A stretch of DNA of 35,744 nt, taken from the NCBI GenBank assembly GCA_903830285.1, contig CAIKTE010000279.1, positions 1 to 35,744 of the forward strand, written 5' to 3'. The stretch comes from an uncultured Chitinophagaceae bacterium (GTDB lineage Bacteria; Bacteroidota; Bacteroidia; Chitinophagales; Chitinophagaceae). The notes beneath the pieces are model-generated. The model had not been told where the DNA came from, ran no database searches, and saw only the letters and a list, made by a program, of their open reading frames with translations. Position 1 is the first letter of the stretch; each line of letters begins with the position of its first letter. The position numbers and the translations under genes were made by a program. Of the stretch, positions 25,023 through 32,605 are shown one piece after another.

Positions 25023-27248
25023 TTATCGGTGATCTCGACCTCCATGACCTCCGCCACTACTTCTGTTTCCGCCACCGTTATTGCTTGGCCTGCTTTGTGG
25101 TGCTGCAGGTGCAGCTCTTTGTGATTGGAAATTTTGTGAACGCATTTGACCACGGTCATGCATCTGTTGCTGATTATTAAAATTTTGAATCACATTACTT
25201 CTGTTGCTGTTAACAGGTTGCCATTGATTTCCCTGACGCTGTTGTATCTGCCCGTTATTTCCTCTTTGAAAAACATTTCCTTCTCTATCGGTTGTAATAG
25301 ACTGACCTTGTGAACGATTCACATTTCCATTCGCAGAACCATTTTGTGTTCTTGGCATTACAGCTTGTCTGTTAACATTTTCAATTCTGCCATTATTAAT
25401 TACGGTATTGTTTCTGTTATTGACCTGCACATTATTTCTCGTAATAACATCTCTTCTGTTATTATAAATATTGTTGCTGTTGTTGTTGTAGCGAACAGTA
25501 TTATGTACAGTATTTGCGTATGGCCTGCTGCCATAATATCCATAAGTCCTGTATCCACCGCCATACCAATGATACGGAGGATGATAACCTACAGGTCCGC
25601 ACCAGCCGCCACCCCATCCTGACCAAAGGTTCATTCCAAATCCGAAATTGAACCAACCATAACTATAACCAAAGCCCATACTCCATCCTACCCAAGGATT
25701 ATAATGCATCCTGAAACCCCAAGTATATGGGCGGGGATAATAATGGTAACCATACCATGGTGCATAATAATACCCTGTTCCGTATACAACAGTTGGTCCG
25801 TAAATAAAAGTGTTTAAATAGCCGGGAGTATATCCCATATAAACCCAATTAGGTGTTACATCATAGATGTAAACGTATTTCATATTATATGCAGGACTAC
25901 TTGGCGGAATGATATCAACTTCTGAAGGCCTTTCAGTTGCAACAACCCATGGACCATTCGGACTATTTGATTCGAACCAAACACCATTTTCAACAGCATA
26001 ATATTTGTCTCTGTATCTGATAACTGAGCTTTGCGTATTCACCCCGTATTGCATGGAGGTGCCCTGAATATTTTCAAATTTCGGACTGCCATCATAGGTG
26101 ACATTAGCACTGGCATTATTACGATCTACTTTTGCAGTCTGCGGTATTTGTGCATCCATCACAGCTTCACGTGCTGCCTGTGTTCCGGCTATACTTGCCA
26201 GCACATTATCTTTTGGTGAACCTTCAGGGATCTTTGCAAAGTCGGTTGGTAAACTATTGGACGCTATATAATTCCATGGTCCGTTTAAATTAGGGGCTTT
26301 ATACCAGCGGCCAGACAGCAGCACATAATATTGTTGTGATGACTGATCAATGAAAATATCATTCTCTGTATTGGCAACATACAAAAGATTGGTGCCGTTG
26401 ATGGGTAATAAGTCAGCTTCTCCGTTTGACTGAATCAATTCAGCCGGTTCTGTGCTTACAATAATAGCTGTAACAGCATTACTTCTTGCAGCAGCAGAGT
26501 CGCTTGTAAAACCAGGATCATTGCTTACAGCATTATCAACTGCAGATTGAACCTTATTTAAATTGTTGGGAATAGAATTTACATAAGAATACGGACCTGT
26601 TGCCGTTGGCGCGTTATACCAATGTTTGCCGCCATATAAATAATATGATCCATCATTGTTCTTAACAATAGTGAAAGGAGAATTTACAACAACATCCAGA
26701 TTCCAGTCATTATTGTGCTGCAGTTTTACTGCACCATCAATTAAAACCAATGTAGATGGTTTATTGCTGTAAATAATTTTAGGAGGAGTTGTACTTAAAT
26801 TCTTAGATAATTTCTTTTCATCAGTCGAAGTCTGTAGCATGGTCAATAACTCATCCATGGGCAGATCGATCTGTAAGCTTGGCATTTCATTTTCCAAGGT
26901 GGATTTAAAATAGCTTATTCTGCCGGCATCAATATCAGACCCGAATTTTAAATTGGGGATCTGTGTTGAGATAATTCTAACACTGCGGTTGTCTCTATCG
27001 GTTTCTACTTTGTTCACCGACCAGAATGTTCCGAATACCGGTTCTGTTTTTCCTGCTTCTGTAACCGAAATAGCTGAACGAAGTTTTAAAACATCGCCTG
27101 AGAAAGATTCAGGTTGCGGGTGATAGATCTTAATCACTGCGCCATCGTCTGTTGTAATGGTCATTGGCCAGTCTTCCTGCGCATTGCTTTTTGTGGCAAA
27201 TAATGAGGTGGAAAGGATGAGTGAAAAAAGGCAGTATAAAGTTTTCAT
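25023..27248 (-). CDS. Large secreted protein with YY/W repeats and aromatic-rich tail
   Basis: 741 aa from the ATG at 27248 (a TTG two codons upstream is less likely). It has a signal peptide (MKTLYCLFSLILSTSLFATKSNAQ). The first 190 residues form a novel-looking domain (WPMTITTDDGAVIKIYHPQPE). Three repeats of the pattern YY-x-GxWY-ap-xxGPW-xY follow: near 203 (HWYNAPTATGPYSYV), 305 (RWYKAPNLNGPWNYI) and 413 (VWFESNSPNGPWVV). Residues about 463-570 are extremely rich in Tyr, Gly and Trp, and the rest is Asn/Gln-rich, with a QRQGNQWQPV unit, ending in a Gly/Arg tail. Similar proteins are sometimes labelled carbohydrate-binding family V/XII; that name is not proof of function. An outer-surface or matrix role is plausible. 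A 13-bp hairpin lies upstream. Confidence 0.72.
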   Translation of the reverse strand: MKTLYCLFSLILSTSLFATKSNAQEDWPMTITTDDGAVIKIYHPQPESFSGDVLKLRSAISVTEAGKTEPVFGTFWSVNKVETDRDNRSVRIISTQIPNLKFGSDIDAGRISYFKSTLENEMPSLQIDLPMDELLTMLQTSTDEKKLSKNLSTTPPKIIYSNKPSTLVLIDGAVKLQHNNDWNLDVVVNSPFTIVKNNDGSYYLYGGKHWYNAPTATGPYSYVNSIPNNLNKVQSAVDNAVSNDPGFTSDSAAARSNAVTAIIVSTEPAELIQSNGEADLLPINGTNLLYVANTENDIFIDQSSQQYYVLLSGRWYKAPNLNGPWNYIASNSLPTDFAKIPEGSPKDNVLASIAGTQAAREAVMDAQIPQTAKVDRNNASANVTYDGSPKFENIQGTSMQYGVNTQSSVIRYRDKYYAVENGVWFESNSPNGPWVVATERPSEVDIIPPSSPAYNMKYVYIYDVTPNWVYMGYTPGYLNTFIYGPTVVYGTGYYYAPWYGYHYYPRPYTWGFRMHYNPWVGWSMGFGYSYGWFNFGFGMNLWSGWGGGWCGPVGYHPPYHWYGGGYRTYGYYGSRPYANTVHNTVRYNNNSNNIYNNRRDVITRNNVQVNNRNNTVINNGRIENVNRQAVMPRTQNGSANGNVNRSQGQSITTDREGNVFQRGNNGQIQQRQGNQWQPVNSNRSNVIQNFNNQQQMHDRGQMRSQNFQSQRAAPAAPQSRPSNNGGGNRSSGGGHGGRDHR

Positions 27249-27279
27249 AATCAATAATTGTTCTGTTAATTAGATAATG

Positions 27280-27311
27280 ATAGAAACAGAGAGTTTAATC
27301 TCTGTTTCTAT
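27280..27311. repeat. Perfect 13-bp hairpin between sulfatase and YY/W gene
   Basis: The arms ATAGAAACAGAGA and TCTCTGTTTCTAT pair without mismatch around the loop GTTTAA. No strong T-run follows on the minus strand, on which both flanking genes lie. It could be a weak sulfatase terminator, a leader hairpin of the downstream gene, or an operator. Confidence 0.6.
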
Positions 27312-27388
27312 ATAATCAAAACTGTGCCAGATTTGTGAAACCGCTAACATTGTTTCCGCAAAAACAGAGTTTAACTTTTCTTCAGCTT

Positions 27389-28936
27389 TTAATGTAATTC
27401 ACCTGCAGGCTCATGATCGTCATATTGATCTCGGAGTTTTATTAATTCAGCTTTCATTTTCATCAAAATCCGCTGATAAGAATTCAAATGGCTGAGATTA
27501 TGTTGTTCGCCCGGATCTTTTTCCAGATCGTACAATTCCCATTCATTTACTGTATAAAAATAAATGAGCTTGTATTTTTTACCTCTGATGCCCAAATGCT
27601 GTAATACAGTATGATCTGCATTATACTCGTAAAAATGATAGTAGAGCTGATCACGCTTTAGTTTCCGGAGCGGGTCTTCCAGTAAAGGCTTTAATGTAAC
27701 GCCCTGCATTTGTTCGGGAATGGCAGCTCCGGCAATATCCAGAATTGTTGGACCAAAATCGATGTTTTGTACCAATTCATCTGATCTGCTTCCTGCTTTA
27801 ATATGGTCAGGCCATCTTGCCATTAATGGTGTTCGCATGGAAACATCATACATCCAGCGTTTATCGAACCAGCCGTTTTGTCCGAGATAAAATCCCTGAT
27901 CGGATGTATAAATGACCAAACTGTTCTTTGTAAGTCCCGAAGAATCCAGATAGTTCAATACTCTTCCAACGTTTTCATCTATCGATGCACAGCAGGCCAG
28001 ATAATCCTGCATATACCACTGGTATTTCCATTTCATCAATTCTTTGCCCTGCGGATGCAATTGCTGAATGATCTTTCCTCTTTCGGCATATATTTCTTTG
28101 ATGCGTGTTCTGTCAGGCTCAGGAATTCTTTTTATGATCGCATTATAATAGACGATATCTGCAGAATCAGGTTTTAACCACGGAATATCCGTCAGGTATT
28201 TCGGATCAACTTTCAGATCACTGCATAGTTTCATATCATTCAAAATACTCATCGTCTGTTTATTCCAGGCGGTACCGTGACCAACTGTATCCAGGTATAA
28301 TGTTGCCGGTTCGGGATATGTTTTCGTATGGTATTGTTCAATATATTTTAACGGGGCTAAGAAATTTCTGTGAGGTGCTTTGTGATGCAACATCAGCATG
28401 AATGGTTTGTTCAGGTCTCTTTTATCACGCAGCCATTGCAAAGCTTCATCTGTAATGATATCTGTTGCATAACCTTTATAGGTTGAAGTATCTCCCTTCA
28501 TATTGATGAAACGGGGATCAAAATATAGACCCTGCCCGGGTAGGATCTTCCAGTAATCAAATCCTGTAGGGTAAGAAACCAAATGCCATTTTCCCACGAT
28601 GGCAGTTTGATAACCTGCTGCCTGCAATACTTTAGGCATTGTAAGTTTTGATGAGTCGAAACGGGTGTGATTGTCGATCATCCCATTCTTATGCGAGAAT
28701 TGTCCTGTAAGGATGGTGGCTCTTGCCGGTCCGCAAATGGAATTGGCAACAAATGCATTGGAGAAAAGAATCCCCTCGTTGGCAATTCGGTCAATATTGG
28801 GTGTTGAAATAAATGTTTTATTATAAGCACTGATCGCATTTGCATCATGATCATCACTCATGATATAAATAATATTGGGCCTTTGCTGGGCAATAGCTGT
28901 TGCAGACAGAAACAAAAAGAAAAACAGTTTTCTCAT
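27389..28936 (-). CDS. Secreted sulfatase (formylglycine type)
   Basis: 515 aa. The start at 28936 was chosen because it opens on a signal peptide, MRKLFFFLFLSATAIAQQ; the frame is open 44 codons further upstream but that sequence is not conserved-looking and overlaps the divergent DUF72 gene. It belongs to the alkaline phosphatase-like sulfatase family S1: NIIYIMSDDH (Asp28-Asp29 metal ligands) and the modification motif Cys68-Gly-Pro-Ala-Arg72, in which the Cys is converted to formylglycine. VGKWHLVSYP, MLHHKAPHRNF, YTSDQGFYLGQNGWFDKRWMYD and the C-terminal YDLEKDPGEQHNL are all family signatures. It probably removes sulfate esters from environmental or host glycans. No polysaccharide-utilisation genes or anSME gene are adjacent. 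Confidence 0.9.
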   Translation of the reverse strand: MRKLFFFLFLSATAIAQQRPNIIYIMSDDHDANAISAYNKTFISTPNIDRIANEGILFSNAFVANSICGPARATILTGQFSHKNGMIDNHTRFDSSKLTMPKVLQAAGYQTAIVGKWHLVSYPTGFDYWKILPGQGLYFDPRFINMKGDTSTYKGYATDIITDEALQWLRDKRDLNKPFMLMLHHKAPHRNFLAPLKYIEQYHTKTYPEPATLYLDTVGHGTAWNKQTMSILNDMKLCSDLKVDPKYLTDIPWLKPDSADIVYYNAIIKRIPEPDRTRIKEIYAERGKIIQQLHPQGKELMKWKYQWYMQDYLACCASIDENVGRVLNYLDSSGLTKNSLVIYTSDQGFYLGQNGWFDKRWMYDVSMRTPLMARWPDHIKAGSRSDELVQNIDFGPTILDIAGAAIPEQMQGVTLKPLLEDPLRKLKRDQLYYHFYEYNADHTVLQHLGIRGKKYKLIYFYTVNEWELYDLEKDPGEQHNLSHLNSYQRILMKMKAELIKLRDQYDDHEPAGELH

Positions 28937-28992
28937 AATGGCGCATTGACCAATCAAGGTACAATATTTTATTTCAGAATGAATAGTTCGAA

Positions 28993-29000
28993 TAACTTTA
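28993..29000 (+). promoter_or_regulatory. Possible -7 element for DUF72 gene
   Basis: TAACTTTA fits TAnnTTTG except for the last base and ends 16 bases before the ATG at 29017. The -33 box is unclear. Confidence 0.3.
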
Positions 29001-29016
29001 GGGCAAAGAACCCAGT

Positions 29017-29919
29017 ATGGAATTTGGACGTATACCTGAAGCAGAATTGAATGCAATTGATTTTTCATTGCCTGCCGAACCTTTGTTCAATCAGCAAATA
29101 TTGAAAGCTAAAAAAGCTGCAAGTCCCAAAATATATATCGGTTGTGCCAAATGGGGAAGGACGGAATGGCTGGGAAAAATATATCCTGCCAAAACAAAAG
29201 AAAAAGACTTTTTAGACCATTATGTAAAGCATTATAACAGTATTGAGCTCAATGCCACACATTATAAGGTTTATGGTCCGGCAGGAATTGCCAAATGGGC
29301 GGCAAAAGCCGGCGATAAAGATTTTATGTTTTGTCCCAAAATGTATCAGGGTGTTACGCATCGCGGCAGTTTGAAAGGGAAGGATTTCATCACCACGGAA
29401 TTCTTACGTGGTATTCTTGCTTTTGAAAAACATCTGGGCCCGGTGTTTGTGCAGGTAAGTGATGCATTTACGCCAAAAAGAAAACAGGAACTGTTCGATT
29501 TTTTACGATCACTTCCCACTGATCTTCAATTCTTTCTGGAAGTACGCCATCCCGATTGGTTTGGCAAAGAAAATATCCGAAACGAATTATTTGAAACATT
29601 GAAGCAGATAAATGCAGGTGCTGTCATTACAGATACGAGTGGCCGACGAGATTGTGCACATATGCATCTTACAGTGCCCAAAGCTTTTATCCGCTATGTA
29701 GGAAACAGTTTGCACGCAACCGATTATACAAGAATTGATGATTGGGTCAAGCGTATCAAATACTGGCTGAACAATGGTTTGGAGGAATTATATTTTTTCA
29801 TGCACATGCATGACGAAACGTTTTCACCGGAACTAACAGTTTATCTGGTTGACCAATTGAATGCAGCTTGTGGTGTAACTTTGCAGAAGCCGATCTTTAT
29901 TCAGCCTACACTTTTTTAA
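29017..29919 (+). CDS. DUF72 family protein (YecE-like)
   Basis: 300 aa TIM-barrel protein. Landmarks of DUF72 are present: IYIGCAKWGRTEWLGKIYP near 39-57, HYNSIELNATHYKVYGP near 72-88, FMFCPKMYQGVTH, FVQVSDAFTPKR, FFLEVRHPDWF near 181-191, ITDTSGRRD and FFMHMHDE near the end. The family is widespread and conserved, but its biochemical activity is not established. It is divergent from the sulfatase with an 80-base intergenic region, and the DUF4136 lipoprotein follows 17 bases later on the same strand. Nothing in the context narrows its function. Confidence 0.88.
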   Translation: MEFGRIPEAELNAIDFSLPAEPLFNQQILKAKKAASPKIYIGCAKWGRTEWLGKIYPAKTKEKDFLDHYVKHYNSIELNATHYKVYGPAGIAKWAAKAGDKDFMFCPKMYQGVTHRGSLKGKDFITTEFLRGILAFEKHLGPVFVQVSDAFTPKRKQELFDFLRSLPTDLQFFLEVRHPDWFGKENIRNELFETLKQINAGAVITDTSGRRDCAHMHLTVPKAFIRYVGNSLHATDYTRIDDWVKRIKYWLNNGLEELYFFMHMHDETFSPELTVYLVDQLNAACGVTLQKPIFIQPTLF

Positions 29920-29936
29920 ACAACAAAATGATTGTC

Positions 29937-30434
29937 ATGAAAAATGTTGCTTGCTTATCTTTTTTGTTGGTATTGGCTTCCTGTTCTCCTATGAAGATCA
30001 CCTACACTAAATCTACAGATGCTGTTAATTTTGCAAAATACAAGACCTTCAATTTTTATGAATTGAAAGCATCAGGTGATACGATCACCAAAAATTTTAC
30101 AGAACGAACCAATATTTTAAAGAGCGCCATCATTACTGAAATGAGCAAACGTGGTTATACGCAATCAAGCACTCATCCTGATCTTTTAATAAATATCGGT
30201 ATTGTGGTGAGGGAACAATCACAGCTCAGTGAGCCTAGCTCTCCTGTAAATATTCTGGGACTTTATCGCGAAGCTGCTGTTTCATTAGATATTGTGGATG
30301 CTGCAGAAAATAAAGTTGTTTGGAAAGGATCGATAGCAGGAATTGTGCCGAGTATAAAATCATCTGCACAAAAACAAACAGCATCAGGAATGAAAAAATT
30401 ATTTGAGAGATATCCTGTTGAGATAAATCATTAA
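29937..30434 (+). CDS. DUF4136 family lipoprotein
   Basis: About 165 aa. The start at 29937 was chosen because it begins a lipoprotein signal, MKNVACLSFLLVLASCSP, with the lipobox LASC; an ATG three codons earlier is also possible, while longer frames run into the DUF72 gene. The mature domain matches DUF4136: FAKYKTFNFYELKA near the start, ERTNILKSAIITEMSKRGY, HPDLLINIGI, and AAVSLDIVDAAENKVVWKGSIAG. Such proteins are envelope lipoproteins of unknown function. The stop codon abuts the stop codon of umuC on the other strand with no bases between. Confidence 0.82.
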   Translation: MKNVACLSFLLVLASCSPMKITYTKSTDAVNFAKYKTFNFYELKASGDTITKNFTERTNILKSAIITEMSKRGYTQSSTHPDLLINIGIVVREQSQLSEPSSPVNILGLYREAAVSLDIVDAAENKVVWKGSIAGIVPSIKSSAQKQTASGMKKLFERYPVEINH

Positions 30435-31715
30435 TTATTTTATCTCGAACAACTCTTCCCATCTTGTCGTATACCTTTTAGAACGCAGTTCCTGGCGCAT
30501 TTTCCAGTCTCTCTCTGTACCACTTGCAGCAAACTTTAATACATCATCGCGCATACTGAAGTTTACATTATCTATCATGTTCATCAGCAATCGTTGGTTG
30601 TTTTTTATTTCGGGTAAAAATAAATTTCCCTGAATGGAAGTATCGGGTACAATACCACTTAACATCACTCCGGCTTTTTTATAAATATTCCCTTCTTCAA
30701 ATAATCTCTCCACCAACTGAACAGCGGGCTTGATCAATTCGCTGGTGATGGAAGTGGCAACCGGTAAATGAACATAAGAGCTAATAGATGGACCGTGATG
30801 GAAATGTGCTGTATGTGATTCTGCTTTTGGAACGATGAAAACACTGATGGTTTTGGCCGCACAGTTTTGCCGGCGCAATTTTTCTGCTGCACGGGATGTA
30901 TACGTGGCAATAGCTTCTTTGATGTCTTTGATCTTGGTTACAGGCTGGCCAAACATTCTTGTAGTAGCGATCATTTTTTTATTGATGAGTTCTTCTTCCA
31001 TAACGATAGCAGGTTCACCATTCAATTCTTTAATTAATCGAACACCCACGACACCACCCAGGTGACGATGTGCCCATTCGGTACTCATTCGCTTCAGGTC
31101 CAATGCTGTATTGATCCTTAGCTGACGAAGCTTTGTTGCATATCGATAACCCACGCCCCAGATATCATCAACGGCAGTGCGTTGCAATGCATCATTTATT
31201 TTTTCTTCATTATCCAATATCAGCACACAATCTGTTTCGATCTTATTTTTTTTGGATAAGCGATTGGCCACTTTACTCAATACTTTGGTGGGTGCTACGC
31301 CGATAGAAACTTTAATGCCCGTCCACATTTCAACGATGGTCCTCATTTCTTTAGATGCTTCGATCAATTTGTCTGTTGGAATATGATGCAGATCTAAAAA
31401 AGATTCGTCCACCGAATAGACTTCTACATTTTCTTTACCCACCAGCGTACGTAATGTTTCCATCACACGCCAACTGAGATCGCCATATAAATGATAATTG
31501 GAAGAAAAAGTTTCTACGCCATATTTCTCGATCATCGGTTTTGCCATAAAATAGGGTCCCGCCATTTGCACGCCGAGTTTTTTGGCCTCATCCGTTCTGG
31601 AAATGATACAGCCATCGTTATTGCTTAATACAATAACGGGCTTGTTCGCAAGATCGGGACGAAATAATCTTTCGCAAGAACAATAAAAACTATTACAATC
31701 TACAATGGCTTTCAT
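30435..31715 (-). CDS. umuC: Y-family DNA polymerase V catalytic subunit UmuC
   Basis: 426 aa, the normal UmuC length. It performs translesion synthesis after DNA damage. The palm carboxylates are present in VDCNSFYCSCERLFRP (Asp6) and VYSVDESFLDL. SSNYHLYGDLSWRVM, the HhH region VDDIWGVGYRYATKLRQL, and the C-terminal segment ERDWKMRQELRSKRYTTRWEEL match UmuC rather than DinB. Its start codon immediately follows (with no spacer) the inverted repeat of the DUF559 unit, so its native upstream sequence and any ribosome-binding site are gone or replaced by the G-rich repeat. Separated from umuD by that unit, it may need its own promoter or read-through. Confidence 0.92.
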   Translation of the reverse strand: MKAIVDCNSFYCSCERLFRPDLANKPVIVLSNNDGCIISRTDEAKKLGVQMAGPYFMAKPMIEKYGVETFSSNYHLYGDLSWRVMETLRTLVGKENVEVYSVDESFLDLHHIPTDKLIEASKEMRTIVEMWTGIKVSIGVAPTKVLSKVANRLSKKNKIETDCVLILDNEEKINDALQRTAVDDIWGVGYRYATKLRQLRINTALDLKRMSTEWAHRHLGGVVGVRLIKELNGEPAIVMEEELINKKMIATTRMFGQPVTKIKDIKEAIATYTSRAAEKLRRQNCAAKTISVFIVPKAESHTAHFHHGPSISSYVHLPVATSITSELIKPAVQLVERLFEEGNIYKKAGVMLSGIVPDTSIQGNLFLPEIKNNQRLLMNMIDNVNFSMRDDVLKFAASGTERDWKMRQELRSKRYTTRWEELFEIK

Positions 31716-31741
31716 ACCCCCTAACCCCCTAAAGGGGGAAT
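31711..31741. repeat. Inverted repeat of DUF559 unit, umuC side
   Basis: 31 bases forming a perfect inverted copy of 32150-32180. The core is A-C5-TAA-C5-TAAA-G5-AA (31716-31740), itself containing a C5/G5 hairpin. The outermost five bases TTCAT are also the first codons of umuC read on the minus strand. Confidence 0.92.
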
Positions 31742-31750
31742 TTTAGTGAC

Positions 31751-32134
31751 TCAAATTTTTGCATCCTGTCTCTCTCGTATGGCTGCTGTTATTTTTGAAA
31801 TAACAGTTTCCATTGAATTGAAAATTTCTTTGTTAGAGAAACGAATAACTTTTATACCGGATGAATGTAAGGCACTATCTCTTTCTTCATCGGCAATTTT
31901 ATTTTCCATTTTTTGGTGTATCTCTCCATCTGCTTCAATAATCAATTGCAAAGAGTGACAATAAAAATCTGCAATGAATTGTTGAATGGGATGCTGCCTT
32001 CTAAATTTATATCCGAAAGGTTTTGTTCTCAGATATTCCCAAAGAATAACTTCCGCATCTGTTAGATTATTTCGCAATTGCTTCGCATTTGCAAATATTA
32101 AGGGATTAGCTTTTTGAAACATTTTCTTTTCCAT
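31751..32134 (-). CDS. DUF559 protein (Vsr-like endonuclease fold)
   Basis: 127 aa, the family's normal size; it may start at Met5. It has the DUF559 signature: LTDAEVILWEYLR near 24-36, GYKFRRQHPI at 41-50, IADFYCH with Asp56, IIEADGEIH with Glu67 and His73, DEERDSALHSSGIKVIRFSNKEI near 82-104. DUF559 belongs to the restriction-endonuclease-like superfamily related to the Vsr mismatch endonuclease, and the Asp and Glu seen here are the expected metal-binding positions. It is intact and probably foldable. It is enclosed by perfect inverted repeats and interrupts the umuD-umuC pair, on the same strand. Whether it moves the unit, protects it, or acts in repair is unknown. Confidence 0.85.
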   Translation of the reverse strand: MEKKMFQKANPLIFANAKQLRNNLTDAEVILWEYLRTKPFGYKFRRQHPIQQFIADFYCHSLQLIIEADGEIHQKMENKIADEERDSALHSSGIKVIRFSNKEIFNSMETVISKITAAIRERQDAKI

Positions 32135-32149
32135 AATAGTCGATTTTGT

Positions 32150-32180
32150 ATTCCCCCTTTAGGGGGTTAGGGGGTATGAA
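32150..32180. repeat. Inverted repeat of DUF559 unit, umuD side
   Basis: Perfect inverted copy of 31711-31741, with core TT-C5-TTTA-G5-TTA-G5-T (32151-32175). The TTA at 32167-32169 is the complement of the umuD stop codon, so the repeat supplies the last codons (Thr-Pro) and the stop of umuD. Confidence 0.92.
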
Positions 32181-32601
32181 TCACATAAGTCACTACTCCC
32201 CAAACATTTGCTCTGTCGTCAAAAACGGATAATGGAATATCCGAGAATTTTTTATTCTCCGATATTAATGTCACCGAATTAATATTTTTCTGCAAACGCC
32301 TTACCAGTAATTCGCCTTCCATGATGGCGACAATTACTCTGCCATTACTTGGTTTGATACTGCGGTCGACGATCAATGTATCGCCGCTGTGAATGCCTGC
32401 ACCGATCATCGCATCGCTGTTCATACGGAAGAAAAAAGTGGCAGGCTTGTTTTTGATGAGTTGTTCGTTCAAGTCGATCCCACGTTCCATATAATCATCT
32501 GCAGCAGCGCCAAAACCGGAGGCATTGGCCGTTTGTATATCATTCTGATTGAATTTTTTGCTGCCCTCATATTTGGCACGGTAAAAACTGTCGTTATCCA
32601 T
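32167..32601 (-). CDS. umuD: UmuD-like S24 protein with substituted catalytic dyad
   Basis: 144 aa. It aligns with E. coli UmuD at a constant offset of four residues: DDYMERGIDLNEQLIKNKPATFFFRM, GAGIHSGDTLIVDRSIKP and NVWGVVTYVIH. At the catalytic Ser60 position is Ala64 (SDAMIGAG instead of GDSMIDGG), and at the general-base Lys97 position is Arg101 (LLVRRLQ instead of TVKKLQ). The Cys-Gly cleavage site is Ser28-Gly29. Self-cleavage to UmuD' therefore looks impossible by the known mechanism. The C-terminus ends in IHTP, with the last codons and stop inside the DUF559-unit repeat, so the native tail is probably lost. It is divergent from the 2H phosphoesterase gene. Confidence 0.85.
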   Translation of the reverse strand: MDNDSFYRAKYEGSKKFNQNDIQTANASGFGAAADDYMERGIDLNEQLIKNKPATFFFRMNSDAMIGAGIHSGDTLIVDRSIKPSNGRVIVAIMEGELLVRRLQKNINSVTLISENKKFSDIPLSVFDDRANVWGVVTYVIHTP

Positions 32602-32605
32602 AAAA

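Larger units (their letters stand above)
31711..32180. mobile_element. 470-bp DUF559 unit with 31-bp inverted repeats, inserted between umuD and umuC
   Basis: A single DUF559 gene (31751-32134) is enclosed by two perfect 31-base inverted repeats with almost no spare sequence: 9 bases on one side and 15 on the other. The repeats carry C5 and G5 blocks in an otherwise AT-rich region. The unit sits exactly at the umuD/umuC junction, where these genes normally lie side by side. No flanking target duplication longer than a few bases can be distinguished, because the neighbouring coding ends merge with the repeats. It resembles an ISfinder-unlike, REP/RAYT-like arrangement with a nuclease-fold gene; mobility is inferred, not shown. 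Confidence 0.6.

Noticed and set aside
28937-29068. Possible 44-residue N-terminal extension of the sulfatase
   Set aside because: It would place an unrelated polar/hydrophobic segment before a perfect signal peptide and would overlap the divergent DUF72 gene.
29868-29936. Upstream extension of the DUF4136 lipoprotein into the DUF72 gene
   Set aside because: It would bury the lipoprotein signal; the ATG at 29937 gives a normal lipobox position.
31711-31741. The umuC-side repeat as an intrinsic terminator
   Set aside because: The C5/G5 stem is short, and it sits upstream of umuC rather than at a gene end. The identical inverted copy on the other side of the DUF559 gene points to element ends instead.
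31716-32175. G5/C5 blocks of the DUF559 unit as an intramolecular G-quadruplex
   Set aside because: Each end has only two G5 runs on one strand and one on the other, fewer than the four runs a simple intramolecular quadruplex needs. Hairpins explain the symmetry better.
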